Below are positions 1 to 7,705 of a DNA stretch of 38,695 nt, piece by piece. The stretch covers positions 1-38,695 of the forward strand of contig NZ_JADDOL010000025.1 of the NCBI RefSeq assembly GCF_016906305.1, given 5' to 3'. Origin of the DNA: Alloalcanivorax marinus. GTDB lineage: Bacteria; Pseudomonadota; Gammaproteobacteria; Pseudomonadales; Alcanivoracaceae. Under the pieces are notes generated by a model. It ran no database searches. It saw only the letters and a program-made list of their open reading frames with translations, and had not been told where the DNA came from. How positions within the stretch are numbered: position 1 is the first letter of the stretch; each line of letters begins with the position of its first letter. The position numbers were made by a program, and so were the translations under genes.

Positions 1-7
1 GCTCCCT

Positions 8-84
8 TTCGAACGTCCTGTTCTCAAGGGTCCCGGAAGGGCGTCGCGCCCTGAGCCGCTGAGCAGTGATCCTTGGCGCCACGG
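8..84 (-). repeat. Truncated dispersed palindromic repeat, left window end
   Basis: The first about 77 bases match, in inverted orientation, the last 77 bases of the window (38619-38695). The match is nearly perfect over the first 45 bases and then carries scattered substitutions. The core shares CCTTCCGGGACCCT and AACAGGACGTT with the complete hairpin at 219-313, so this is a truncated or diverged member of the same family read on the minus strand. Bases 1-7 continue into the next conserved block (AGGGAGC on the minus strand). The window boundary therefore cuts through the repeat. Confidence 0.85.
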
Positions 85-218
85 TCGTTTCAGGGGTTTG
101 GCGGAGCGAAAATCGGCGCCTGCCGGCTCAAAGATGGGCTCTACGGAGCCGCCCCCCTCCACCTACCCCGGTTCATCGTTGTTGGAACCCGGAACGGTTC
201 CGCTACCTCGAAGCGGAG

Positions 219-313
219 CTGTGTGGGGGCCTTCCGGGACCCTGTCAAACAGGACGTTTGACAGGGAGCCTACAGGGACGTACTCGCGGCGTTCCCGGAA
301 GGCCCCCACACAG
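219..313. repeat. Complete palindromic intergenic repeat (nested hairpins)
   Basis: Outer arms of 21 bases (219-239 and 293-313) are perfect inverted complements. Inside lies a second perfect hairpin: 11-base arms at 240-250 and 256-266 around the loop AGGAC. A 26-base block (267-292, containing CTACAGGGACGTACTC) follows on the right. The same skeleton with different arm sequences is found at both window ends. The structure suits a BIME/REP-like element or a structured RNA. It encodes nothing obvious. Confidence 0.85.
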
Positions 314-500
314 ATCCGCGTCCCGGATAGATGCCTCCCGCATCGATTTTCCGTCAAAGCGCGATGAACCTCTTTTTTTACACGCGCCGGCGCGTCTTTG
401 CCCCGATCGGCGACGCAACAGGCCATGGCCGGCGGGGCCATCCGCTGCCAGTATGTGGAACAGCATTTCAATAAAACTGTTGCGAAAACGGGAGAGCACC

Positions 501-782
501 ATGATTGGGATTACCGCCGTAATGACCGCCACTCCGGGCCAGGGCGACGCCCTGGTGGCCGCCATGCAGAAGATCGCCGCCGAGGTGGTCAAGGAAGAGG
601 GCAACCATTGCTATTTGGTGCATCAGTCCCTGGACGACGCCGATACCCTGCTGATCTATGAGCAGTACACCGACGAGGCGGCGCTGCAGGCCCACCGGGA
701 CCATATGAAGGAACTGGGCGGCGGCCTCAAGGGCCTGCTGGCCGGCCGCCCGGACGTGAAGCTATTCGCGCTGAAGGACTGA
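501..782 (+). CDS. ABM-family (antibiotic biosynthesis monooxygenase-type) small protein
   Basis: This 93-aa protein fits the single-domain ABM fold (YgiN-like putative quinol monooxygenases). It starts with a beta-strand MIGITAVMTATPGQ, then an amphipathic helix, the G-N-H-C-Y-L-V-H-Q strand (residues 35-43), and the typical E-Q-Y-T-D-E-A-A-L-Q-A-H stretch. These proteins are cofactor-free dimers that oxidise quinols or related aromatics, or quench reactive carbonyls; the substrate here is unknown. The ATG at 501 is chosen because GGGAG lies just upstream and the family begins there; the open frame extends to 66 but runs through repeat DNA. The gene ends 9 bp before the convergent ArsA-like gene. 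Confidence 0.85.
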   Translation: MIGITAVMTATPGQGDALVAAMQKIAAEVVKEEGNHCYLVHQSLDDADTLLIYEQYTDEAALQAHRDHMKELGGGLKGLLAGRPDVKLFALKD

Positions 783-794
783 GCCCCGGGCTCA
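780..794. terminator. Palindrome spanning two convergent stop codons
   Basis: TGAGCCC-C-GGGCTCA is a perfect 7-bp-arm palindrome. Its left TGA is the stop of the ABM gene and its right end is the stop region of the minus-strand ArsA-like gene. There is no T-tract on either side, so it may be a weak bidirectional terminator or coincidence. The genes have essentially no other spacer for termination. Confidence 0.4.
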
Positions 795-1814
795 GCGAGT
801 AAGACGGGCGGCGAACGCTTCCAGGGCCTCCAGGCCCTGAACATCGTCGGCCAGCAGCGGCAGGTGGTGGCGGGGCAGGGCGCCCAGGCGGGTGTCGATG
901 TCCGCCAGGTGGCGCTGCTCGCGCTCCCGCCGGGCGCGAAAGAAAGCGCCCTCGGCGTCGTCGGGCAGCACCCGGTTGACGATGGCGCCGGCCACCGGGA
1001 TGCCGGCCTCGGTGAGGCTGCGCACCGCCCGTTCGGTTTCCAGAATCGGCAGCTTTTCCGGCGTCAGCACGAACAGAAAGGCGCTGTGCGCCGCGTCCTG
1101 CAGCCGTCGCCGGGCCCGGTGGAAGCGCCGTTGCCGTTCCAGCAGCGGTGCCGCCAGGCCCCGGGCCCGGTCGTCCAGGCCTTCCAGCTCCCGTTCCTCC
1201 GGTTCCCCGGTCAGGCTTTCCACGTCGCGGCCGGGGCTTAAATGGCCCAGCACCTTGCCGAGCTGTTCGCCGCGCCGGTTCTGGCGCAGCAGGCCCTCGG
1301 TCCAGGCGGCCATCACCTCCGGCAGGCTGAGCAGCCGCAGGGTGTGGCCGGTGGGGGCGGTGTCGAACACGATCAGATCGTAGCGCCGGTCCTCGTCCAT
1401 CAGGGTGGTGAGGCGCTCCAGCAGCGCCGCTTCCTGGGCGCCGGGGGATTGGCGGCTGAGGCGCAGCTGACGCTCCAGTTCCGGGCGCTGGTCGGCGGCG
1501 GCGAAGCGCGCCATGCGCGCGCGCACCGTCTCCAGGTGGGCGTCCACCTCCCGGTCCGGGTCGATTTCCAGACCGAACAGGTTCTCCGCCAGGGCGGTTT
1601 CCCGGTCGCCGATGTCCCGGTTGAAGGCGTCGGACAGGCTGTGCGCCGGGTCGGTGGACACCAGCAGCACCCGCCGGCCACGGCCGGCGGCGGCCAGCGC
1701 CAGGGCCGAGGCGGTGGTGGTTTTGCCGACCCCGCCCTTGCCGCCGACCATCAGCAGGCGGCGGCTGTCGAGCAGGGCGGTGACGTTCAGGGGGCCGGGG
1801 CGGGGTTCAGGCAT
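792..1814 (-). CDS. ArsA/Get3-family ATPase, cysteine-free
   Basis: This 340-aa single-domain ATPase has the deviant Walker A G-G-K-G-G-V-G-K-T-T (about residues 24-33), the switch I-like STDPAHSLSDAF motif (about 54-65) and the family signature FDTAPTGHTLRLL (about 149-161). Its length matches Get3-like proteins and is half that of the duplicated plasmid ArsA. The translation has no cysteine, so the arsenite-binding triad of ArsA and the zinc CxxC of eukaryotic Get3 are both absent. No arsB, arsC or arsR is nearby. It is the third gene of a minus-strand operon, beginning 3 bp after the Cys-Cys-ending gene. I infer a role in handling or assembly of the linked transporter or small protein rather than arsenic export. 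Confidence 0.88.
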   Translation of the reverse strand: MPEPRPGPLNVTALLDSRRLLMVGGKGGVGKTTTASALALAAAGRGRRVLLVSTDPAHSLSDAFNRDIGDRETALAENLFGLEIDPDREVDAHLETVRARMARFAAADQRPELERQLRLSRQSPGAQEAALLERLTTLMDEDRRYDLIVFDTAPTGHTLRLLSLPEVMAAWTEGLLRQNRRGEQLGKVLGHLSPGRDVESLTGEPEERELEGLDDRARGLAAPLLERQRRFHRARRRLQDAAHSAFLFVLTPEKLPILETERAVRSLTEAGIPVAGAIVNRVLPDDAEGAFFRARREREQRHLADIDTRLGALPRHHLPLLADDVQGLEALEAFAARLTR

Positions 1815-1817
1815 GGT

Positions 1818-2102
1818 TCAGCAGCAGCGGAACTGGTCCAGGGGGGAATGGGGCAGACCCATGCGGCGGTGCCAGTCGTGGAAACGGTCCAGCAGCAGGG
1901 GCTGCAGCTCCAGGGTGTACCAGCCGGCCGGGTTGGGAATGCCCAGGGTCTCGGCGAACACCAGCAGCATGAACAGGTCCTGCTCGTCGCGGCGGGCGCG
2001 GGCGATGGCGGCCCGGTAGGGGGCGTTGTAGTACTCCGCCCCCAGCCGGCCCGCCTCCCGGGTCCAGCGCTTCAGCCGGCCAAGGATGCGCGGCCCGCTC
2101 AA
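1818..2102 (-). CDS. Small protein ending in Cys-Cys ('cory-CC-star'-like)
   Basis: This 94-aa protein has an N-terminal basic region, an AEYYNAPYR motif (22-30), a moderately hydrophobic stretch D-L-F-M-L-L-V-F-A (42-50), and the C-terminus F-R-C-C followed by stop. I recognise the features of the uncharacterised family nicknamed cory-CC-star, known to sit beside ArsA-like ATPases; this assignment is from memory. TTG at 2102 is preferred as start: AGGAGG lies 7 bases upstream and the TTGA overlaps the TGA of the transporter gene, implying translational coupling. A longer frame exists upstream but lies inside the transporter gene. The hydrophobic patch plus terminal cysteines could be a client or membrane anchor handled by the ATPase; that is speculation. 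Confidence 0.75.
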   Translation of the reverse strand: MSGPRILGRLKRWTREAGRLGAEYYNAPYRAAIARARRDEQDLFMLLVFAETLGIPNPAGWYTLELQPLLLDRFHDWHRRMGLPHSPLDQFRCC

Positions 2103-3778
2103 GAGCGGACCTCCTCCTCGCGCAGTTTCTTGTGCCGGCGCAGCGCGGCGGTGCACTCCAGGGTCACCAGAATGGCCGCCACCAGCACCACCAGGTCCAG
2201 GCCCAGCAGGAACCAGTTTTCTTTCAGGTAGAAGCCCTTCAGCTGGATCAGCAACGCCAGCAGCGTCATCACCAGCAGGAAGATCAGCGGCACCAGGGTG
2301 AACAGGGTGGGGCGCCCGCGCCGCACCAGCATCACCGTCACCACCAGCAGGGTGAGCCCGGCCAGCAGTTGGTTGGTGGTACCGAACAGCGGCCAGATCA
2401 GCAGGCCGCCGGAGCCGTCCGCACCGCCGGCGCCGAACGCCAGCACCAGACAGCTGATCACCGCCAGCGCGGTGGCCGGGAACGGCTTGCGCATCCATTG
2501 CTGGTTATAGATTTCGCCCCACTCCTGGAAGATGTAGCGCTGCAGGCGCAGGCCGGTGTCCATGGTGGTGCCGGCGAACAGGGCGGCCATCACGGTGAGC
2601 AGGGTGGCGGCCACCTCGCTGCTGAGGCCGGTACCGGCGGACAGAATGCGCGCGCCGCCGTCCACGAAGGCGGTCAGGCTGCCCTGGCCGAAGGCGGAGT
2701 ACACCGCCTGCCAGTCTGCCAGGGAGGCGAAGCCGGCGGTGGCGGCGATGATGGCGGCCAGCGCCAGGGCGCCTTCGCCCACCGCGCCGAAGTAGCCGAC
2801 GAAGCGCACGTCGGTTTCCTTATCCAATTGCTTGGAGGTGGTGCCGGAGGCCACCAGGCCGTGGAAACCGGAAATGGCGCCGCAGGCGATGGTCACGAAC
2901 AGCAGCGGAATCATGGACGGCGTGTCCATGGGCAGGTCGGTGTTGATCATCGGCGCCACCACCGTGGGATTGGCGATCAGCACCGCGGCATAGAGCAGAA
3001 TCAGGCCGACGAACAGTTGCAGGCCGTTGATGTAGTCCCGGGGCTGCAGCAGCATCCACACCGGCAGCAGCGAGGCCACCGCCGCGTAGCCGAACAGAAT
3101 CAGAATCCAGACCGCGTTGGCGGACAGGCCGGCGGTGGTCTCCGGCAGCGAAATCGGCACCTGCGGGCCCAGGAAGATGAGCCCGTAGAGGCAGGCCACG
3201 CCGATCACCGACACCAGGCCCAGGCCGATCACGCGGCGGTAGATCAACTGGCCGATCACCAGCGCCACGGCGATGGCGCCCCACACCGGCACCACCGCCC
3301 CGGGGGTGTTGATCAGCAGCTTGGCGATCACCACGCCGAACACCGCGTTGACCATCAGCAGCACCAGGAAGATCACGATCATGAACACGCTGCGGGCGCG
3401 GCCGCCCACCACTTCACCGGTGAGCGCGCCCACTGATTTGGCGCGGTTGCGGATGCTTGCCCAGATCGCCCCGGCGTCGTGCACGCCGGCGAAGAAGATG
3501 GTGCCCAGCACCACCCACAGGAAGGCGGGCAGCCAGCCCCAGATCACGGCGATGGCCGGCCCGACGATGGGCGCGGCGCCGGCCACGGAGGTGAAGTGGT
3601 GGCCCCACAGGACGAAACGGTTGGTGGGCACGAAGTCCACGCCATCCTCGAATTCGTGGGCGGGGGTTTTGAAATCGGGGTCGAGTCGGTAGACCTTGCT
3701 GGCGATGAAGCGGGAATAAACGAAGTAGCCCGCCGCCATGCCGCCGAGGCCCAGGACCAGGAGCAGAATCGCACTCAT
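2099..3778 (-). CDS. cstA: CstA-family carbon starvation/peptide or pyruvate transporter
   Basis: This is a polytopic 559-aa inner-membrane protein with many hydrophobic segments. Diagnostic CstA stretches include WGHHFTSVAGAAPIVGPA (about 58-75), FFAGVHDAGAIWAS (about 95-108) and the central SGFHGLVASGTTSKQ. CstA and its paralogue BtsT import peptides or pyruvate in enterobacteria. This protein is shorter than the roughly 700-aa E. coli members, matching the compact branch of the family, so the substrate is uncertain. It is first in the operon with the Cys-Cys protein (TTGA overlap) and the ArsA-like ATPase. ATG at 3778 is preceded by AAGGATAA. Upstream lies a 478-bp spacer with a MITE-like insertion. 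Confidence 0.92.
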   Translation of the reverse strand: MSAILLLVLGLGGMAAGYFVYSRFIASKVYRLDPDFKTPAHEFEDGVDFVPTNRFVLWGHHFTSVAGAAPIVGPAIAVIWGWLPAFLWVVLGTIFFAGVHDAGAIWASIRNRAKSVGALTGEVVGGRARSVFMIVIFLVLLMVNAVFGVVIAKLLINTPGAVVPVWGAIAVALVIGQLIYRRVIGLGLVSVIGVACLYGLIFLGPQVPISLPETTAGLSANAVWILILFGYAAVASLLPVWMLLQPRDYINGLQLFVGLILLYAAVLIANPTVVAPMINTDLPMDTPSMIPLLFVTIACGAISGFHGLVASGTTSKQLDKETDVRFVGYFGAVGEGALALAAIIAATAGFASLADWQAVYSAFGQGSLTAFVDGGARILSAGTGLSSEVAATLLTVMAALFAGTTMDTGLRLQRYIFQEWGEIYNQQWMRKPFPATALAVISCLVLAFGAGGADGSGGLLIWPLFGTTNQLLAGLTLLVVTVMLVRRGRPTLFTLVPLIFLLVMTLLALLIQLKGFYLKENWFLLGLDLVVLVAAILVTLECTAALRRHKKLREEEVRS

Positions 3779-3906
3779 GGGCGTTATCCTTGTTGTCGGT
3801 TTCGGCCGATACCGGGCCCAGGATGACCGCCCGGTCGCGGAGGGTCAAACCGAACGGGCCCCATTCCCGGGTCAATACGACCATGGTCTTAAAGCGGCGC
3901 GGGCCC

Positions 3907-4174
3907 AGGGCCTGTTCACACGACTTGCATCGCGCCTGTTGTGGCTAAACACCCACCCATCAAGGCACGAGGAGAGACGTTTGGTGGCGCCAAATGAACG
4001 ACGAGTAACGCGGAGGGGTGGGTGTTTAGCCACAACCCGAAGGGCTGGCGCCCTTTTGGCCCCCAGCGTCGTTGTCGGTCGCTTATTTGGAATGACCAAA
4101 CCGCGCTCCCTCCGCCTGGCTGGAGACCAAAATGACATCCAGCAGGCGTGATGCAAGTCGTGTGAACAGGCCCT
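3907..4174. mobile_element. 268-bp MITE-like element with nested inverted repeats
   Basis: The 25-base end at 3907-3931 (starting AGGGCCTGTTCACACGACTT) is perfectly complementary to 4150-4174. With a few mismatches the pairing extends about 9 more bases inward. A second perfect 20-base inverted pair lies inside (3939-3958 and 4016-4035, TTGTGGCTAAACACCCACCC). No intact transposase is encoded, and I cannot identify a clear target-site duplication. Size, terminal repeats and lack of coding capacity fit a non-autonomous transposable element lying between cstA and gacA. It could alternatively be a large REP-like cluster. Confidence 0.75.
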
Positions 4175-4256
4175 AGGCAGCACGATGGCTTCGCGCTAGT
4201 CTTTGTCGGTGCTGGGACAGCCTCTATCAGGGACGTCAAGTGGGGGACGAAAAACG

Positions 4257-4910
4257 ATGATAAAAGTACTGGTGGTCGATGATCACGACCTGGTCCGAAC
4301 CGGCATCAGCCGGATGCTCGGTGACCAGGACGGCATCCGGGTGGTGGGTGAAGCGCGCTCCGGCGAGGACGCCATCGAGATGGTGCGCGACCTGAGCCCG
4401 GACGTGGTGCTGATGGACATCAAGATGCCGGGCATGGGCGGCCTGGAGGCCACCCGGCGGATGATGCGCCAGGACGACGGGCTGCGCGTGATCGCCGTGA
4501 CCGTGTGCGAGGCGGAGCCGTTTCCGTCGCGCCTGATGCAGGCCGGGGCCGCCGGCTACATCAGCAAGGGCGCCGACCTGGAGGAAATGACCCGGGCCAT
4601 CAAGGTGGTGTTCTCCGGCCAGCGTTACATCAGCCCGGACATCGCCCAGGCCATGGCGCTGCGGTCGTTCTCGCCGCCGGACCTGGCGCCGCTGGATCTG
4701 CTCTCCGAGCGCGAGCTGCAGATCATGATGCTGATCGTCAACTGCCATAAGGTGCAGGACGTGGCGGACCAGTTGTGCCTGTCGCCGAAAACCGTCAACA
4801 CCTACCGTTACCGGATTTTCGACAAGCTGGGCATCGACAGCGACGTGGAGCTGGCCCTGGTGGCGGTGCGCCACGGCATGGTGGATACCAACGGCCTCGG
4901 CATGTTCTGA
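4257..4910 (+). CDS. gacA: GacA/UvrY-type response regulator
   Basis: This 217-aa NarL-family regulator has an N-terminal receiver with acidic pocket D8-D9 and phospho-acceptor D54 (VVLMDIKMPG), and the conserved lysine in GYISKGA. A LuxR-type helix-turn-helix follows near residues 143-200 (LSERELQIMM, then LSPKTVNTYRYRIFDKLGI). In gammaproteobacteria GacA is phosphorylated by the GacS/BarA hybrid kinase and activates small RNAs that titrate RsmA/CsrA, controlling secretion, biofilm and secondary metabolism. The gene lies 66 bp before uvrC, the conserved gacA-uvrC-pgsA order. No GacS-type kinase is adjacent. ATG at 4257 is preferred over upstream in-frame codons because the receiver domain starts there. 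Confidence 0.95.
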   Translation: MIKVLVVDDHDLVRTGISRMLGDQDGIRVVGEARSGEDAIEMVRDLSPDVVLMDIKMPGMGGLEATRRMMRQDDGLRVIAVTVCEAEPFPSRLMQAGAAGYISKGADLEEMTRAIKVVFSGQRYISPDIAQAMALRSFSPPDLAPLDLLSERELQIMMLIVNCHKVQDVADQLCLSPKTVNTYRYRIFDKLGIDSDVELALVAVRHGMVDTNGLGMF

Positions 4911-4976
4911 CCCTCCCTGTTACAATCGGCGTCCAGTGCATTCCAGCGGCCCTTGCCGCTCTGTCCGGAGCCGTCC

Positions 4977-6800
4977 TTGCCCGAATTCGACGCCAAGCAG
5001 TTTCTGGCCCATTGCGCCCGCAAGCCGGGTGTTTACCGCATGATCGGCGCCGCCGGCGAGGTGCTTTACGTGGGCAAGGCCCGCGACCTGAAGGCCCGCC
5101 TGGGCAGCTATTTCCAGAAGAACCTGACCGGCGCCAAGACCCGCGCGCTGGTGTCGCGCATCGCCAGCGTGGAGACCACCGTCACCGGCAGCGAGGCGGA
5201 GGCCCTGCTGCTGGAGCAGTCCCTGATCAAGGAACTGCGTCCGCCCTACAACATCCTGCTGCGCGACGATAAGTCCTACCCCTACATCAAGGTCACCACC
5301 GCCGACGAGTACCCGCGCATCACCTTCCATCGCGGCAAGCGGCGCCCCGGCAGCCGCTATTTTGGCCCTTACCCCAGCGCCGGCAGCGTGCGCGATACCC
5401 TGGCCCTGGTGGAGAAGGTGTTCCGCGTGCGCAACTGCCGGGACAGTTTTTTCCGCAACCGCACCCGGCCCTGCCTGCAATACCAGATCCGCCGTTGCAC
5501 CGCCCCCTGCGTGGATTACGTGACCCGCGAGGGCTACCAGGAGCAGGTGGAGCTGGCCATGGATTTCCTGTCCGGGCGCAGCCGTCAGGTCACCGACCAG
5601 CTTACCGCCGACATGGAACGGGCCGCCGCCGACCTGGACTTCGAGCGCGCCGCCGAATTGCGCGATCAGCTGGCGGCGATCCAGTCGGTGCAGCAGAAGC
5701 AGAACGTGGAGACCGACCGGGGCGGCAACGTGGACGCGGTGGCGGTGGACACCCGCCATGGCCTGGCGGTGGTGGAGGTGCTGATGGTGCGCCAGGGCCG
5801 GGTGCTGGGCCACCGCAGCTTCCGCCCGGACACCCGTGGCGAGGAGGACGTCACCGAGATCCTGGAGGCGTTTCTGGCCCAGTACTACCTGGGCGAGCGC
5901 GACGAACAGTCGATTCCCCGGGAGATCGTGGTGCCCCATGAGCTGCCCGGCGGCGAGGCCCTGCAGGAGGCCCTGGCCACCCGGCTGGGGCGCCGCATTC
6001 GCCTGGCCCACCGGGTGCGCGGCCAGCGCGCCGCCTGGCTGAACATGGCGCGCACCAACGCGGAACAATCGCTGCAGGCGGACCTGGCCGCCCGGGAGCA
6101 CCTGGAGCAGCGCTTCCACGCCCTGGAAACCTTGCTGGAAGCGGACGCGCCGATCCGTCGGATAGAGTGCTTCGACATCAGCCACACCCGCGGCGAAAAG
6201 GCGGTGGCTTCCTGCGTGGTGTTCGACCAGCAGGGCGCCCGCAAGAGCGACTACCGGCGCTTCAACGTCACGCCGGACCAGGGCGGCGATGACTACCAGG
6301 CCCTGGAGGAGGCGGTGACCCGCCGCTATCAGCGGGTGGTCAAGGAGGAGGGCAAGCTGCCGGACCTGCTGCTGATCGACGGCGGCAAGGGGCAGATGCA
6401 GCGCTGCTTCACGGTGATCCAGCAGCTGCAGCTGGACAATCGGGTGCTGGTGATGGGCATCGGCAAGGGCCCCACCCGGCGCCCGGGCCTGGAAGTGCTC
6501 TACCTGCCCGACGGCCGCGAGCTGGTGCCCGGCGGCGCCAGCCCGGCGCTGCATCTGTTGCAGCAGGTCCGCGACGAGGCCCACCGGTTCGCCATCACCG
6601 GCCACCGGGCGCGGCGCGGCAAGGCGCGGCGTTCCGGCCTGGAAGATATTCCCGGGGTGGGGCCCAAGCGCCGCAAGGCGCTGCTCAACCACTTCGGCGG
6701 GCTCAAGCAGCTGCGCAACGCCTCCCGGGAGGAGCTGGCCCGGGTGGAGGGCATCAATGCCCAGACCGCCGAGACCCTGTACAACTGGTTCCATGAATAG
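4977..6800 (+). CDS. uvrC: UvrABC excinuclease subunit C
   Basis: This 607-aa protein makes the dual incisions of nucleotide excision repair after UvrA/UvrB damage recognition. An N-terminal GIY-YIG nuclease (KPGVYRMIGAAGEVLYVGKA) is followed by a UVR motif that binds UvrB (DLDFERAAELRDQLAAI, about residues 220-236). Next comes an RNase H-like endonuclease domain (CFDISHTRGEKAVAS, LLLIDGGKGQ). The C-terminus carries helix-hairpin-helix motifs (LEDIPGVGPKRRKALLNHFG). TTG at 4977 is preferred: CCGGAG lies at proper spacing and the length matches pseudomonad UvrC. A TTG at 4953 would add eight residues. TACAAT at 4921-4926 may be a -10 for a separate promoter. Confidence 0.97.
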   Translation: MPEFDAKQFLAHCARKPGVYRMIGAAGEVLYVGKARDLKARLGSYFQKNLTGAKTRALVSRIASVETTVTGSEAEALLLEQSLIKELRPPYNILLRDDKSYPYIKVTTADEYPRITFHRGKRRPGSRYFGPYPSAGSVRDTLALVEKVFRVRNCRDSFFRNRTRPCLQYQIRRCTAPCVDYVTREGYQEQVELAMDFLSGRSRQVTDQLTADMERAAADLDFERAAELRDQLAAIQSVQQKQNVETDRGGNVDAVAVDTRHGLAVVEVLMVRQGRVLGHRSFRPDTRGEEDVTEILEAFLAQYYLGERDEQSIPREIVVPHELPGGEALQEALATRLGRRIRLAHRVRGQRAAWLNMARTNAEQSLQADLAAREHLEQRFHALETLLEADAPIRRIECFDISHTRGEKAVASCVVFDQQGARKSDYRRFNVTPDQGGDDYQALEEAVTRRYQRVVKEEGKLPDLLLIDGGKGQMQRCFTVIQQLQLDNRVLVMGIGKGPTRRPGLEVLYLPDGRELVPGGASPALHLLQQVRDEAHRFAITGHRARRGKARRSGLEDIPGVGPKRRKALLNHFGGLKQLRNASREELARVEGINAQTAETLYNWFHE

Positions 6801-6899
6801 CGGCGCCGGACCGGCTTCCGCCCACGCCGCCATGAGAGCCGCGCCGCTTTCCGATATACTCGCGTTTTTCGCGCCCTGGCATAGAGCATAGACGTACCC

Positions 6900-7505
6900 A
6901 TGTCCAAGCACGCTCCGATTCTGAATCTGCCGAACATCCTCACGCTGATCCGGGTGGCCGCGATCCCGGTGCTGGTGCTGGTGTTCTATGTCCCCATGCA
7001 GGGCAGCGATATGATGGCCGCCGCCCTGTTCCTGGCCGCCGGCCTGACCGACTGGCTGGACGGTTACCTGGCGCGACGGCTCGGCCAGACCAGCCCGTTC
7101 GGTGCCTTTCTCGATCCGGTGGCGGACAAGCTGATCGTGGCGGTGGCCCTGGTGATGCTGGTGCAGGTGCACGCTTCCCTGTGGTTGTCAGTGCCGGCCA
7201 TGGTGATTGTGTGCCGGGAAATCACCGTCTCGGCCCTGCGCGAATGGATGGCGGAACTGGGCCAGCGGGCGCGGGTGGCGGTAAGCTCCGTGGGCAAGAT
7301 CAAGACCGTGGCGCAGATGGGCTCGATCACCGTGCTGCTGGCGCTCAAGCCCGCGCACACCGTCGACGGCGACATCGTAATGACGCCGGGGCTGTGGATC
7401 GGCTACGCGGCGCTGTACCTGGCCACCGCCCTGACCCTGTGGTCCATGTACCGCTATCTGCGCGCCGCCGCCCCCCAGTTTCGTGGCGCCGGCCGTGGTG
7501 AATAA
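6900..7505 (+). CDS. pgsA: CDP-diacylglycerol-glycerol-3-phosphate 3-phosphatidyltransferase
   Basis: This 201-aa inner-membrane enzyme transfers a phosphatidyl group from CDP-diacylglycerol to glycerol-3-phosphate, the committed step to phosphatidylglycerol and cardiolipin. The CDP-alcohol phosphotransferase signature D-x2-D-G-x2-A-R-x8-G-x3-D-x3-D is complete (DWLDGYLARRLGQTSPFGAF followed by LDPVADK, about residues 44-70). The rest is mostly hydrophobic with several membrane helices. ATG at 6900 follows a weak ribosome site; TATACT at 6855-6860 is a plausible -10 about 40 bases upstream. It lies 99 bp after uvrC and before a tRNA cluster, the usual gammaproteobacterial arrangement. Confidence 0.96.
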   Translation: MSKHAPILNLPNILTLIRVAAIPVLVLVFYVPMQGSDMMAAALFLAAGLTDWLDGYLARRLGQTSPFGAFLDPVADKLIVAVALVMLVQVHASLWLSVPAMVIVCREITVSALREWMAELGQRARVAVSSVGKIKTVAQMGSITVLLALKPAHTVDGDIVMTPGLWIGYAALYLATALTLWSMYRYLRAAAPQFRGAGRGE

Positions 7506-7540
7506 TTGGCCAAGGCACTGAAAGCACAGAAGAAACAGGC

Positions 7541-7568
7541 TTGACAGAGGGGGCCGCTCGGGTAGAAT
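7541..7568 (+). promoter_or_regulatory. Strong sigma70 promoter for the tRNA cluster
   Basis: A consensus -35 TTGACA (7541-7546) is followed after 16 bp by TAGAAT (7563-7568). The first tRNA begins 39 bp later. This is among the best promoter matches in the window and fits high stable-RNA expression. Confidence 0.8.
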
Positions 7569-7607
7569 GCGGCTTCGCGTTGAGGGGAGACCCTCGGACG
7601 TGACAAA

Positions 7608-7683
7608 GCGGGAATAGCTCAGTTGGTAGAGCACAACCTTGCCAAGGTTGGGGTCGCGAGTTCGAATCTCGTTTCCCGCTCCA
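7608..7683 (+). tRNA. tRNA-Gly(GCC)
   Basis: This 76-nt tRNA has acceptor arms GCGGGAA and TTCCCGC, anticodon GCC at 7641-7643, T-arm GAGTTCGAATCTC and an encoded CCA end (7681-7683). It is first of a Gly-Cys-Leu cluster downstream of pgsA. Confidence 0.97.
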
Positions 7684-7705
7684 GTTTTAGAATCCGGAGT
7701 CCGGA

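Larger units (their letters stand above)
1..500. other. Gene-poor, repeat-rich left spacer
   Basis: No convincing gene lies here. Open frames cross the stretch, but they run through palindromic repeats and have no recognisable protein character. The contents are a truncated copy of a dispersed repeat (8-84), a complete hairpin element (219-313), and about 185 bp leading to the ribosome site GGGAG before the gene at 501. I see no clear sigma70 promoter for that gene. Confidence 0.6.

Noticed and set aside
66-500. N-terminal extension of the ABM protein
   Set aside because: It runs through the palindromic repeat, is Arg/Pro-rich and has no supporting start. The family begins at the ATG at 501.
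792-1814. Arsenic resistance operon
   Set aside because: The ATPase has no cysteines, and no arsenite pump, reductase or ArsR is adjacent.
4920-7172. 750-codon open frame antisense to uvrC and pgsA
   Set aside because: It is a high-GC shadow of well-identified genes. The translation is rich in His, Gln, Gly and Ala without domain character.
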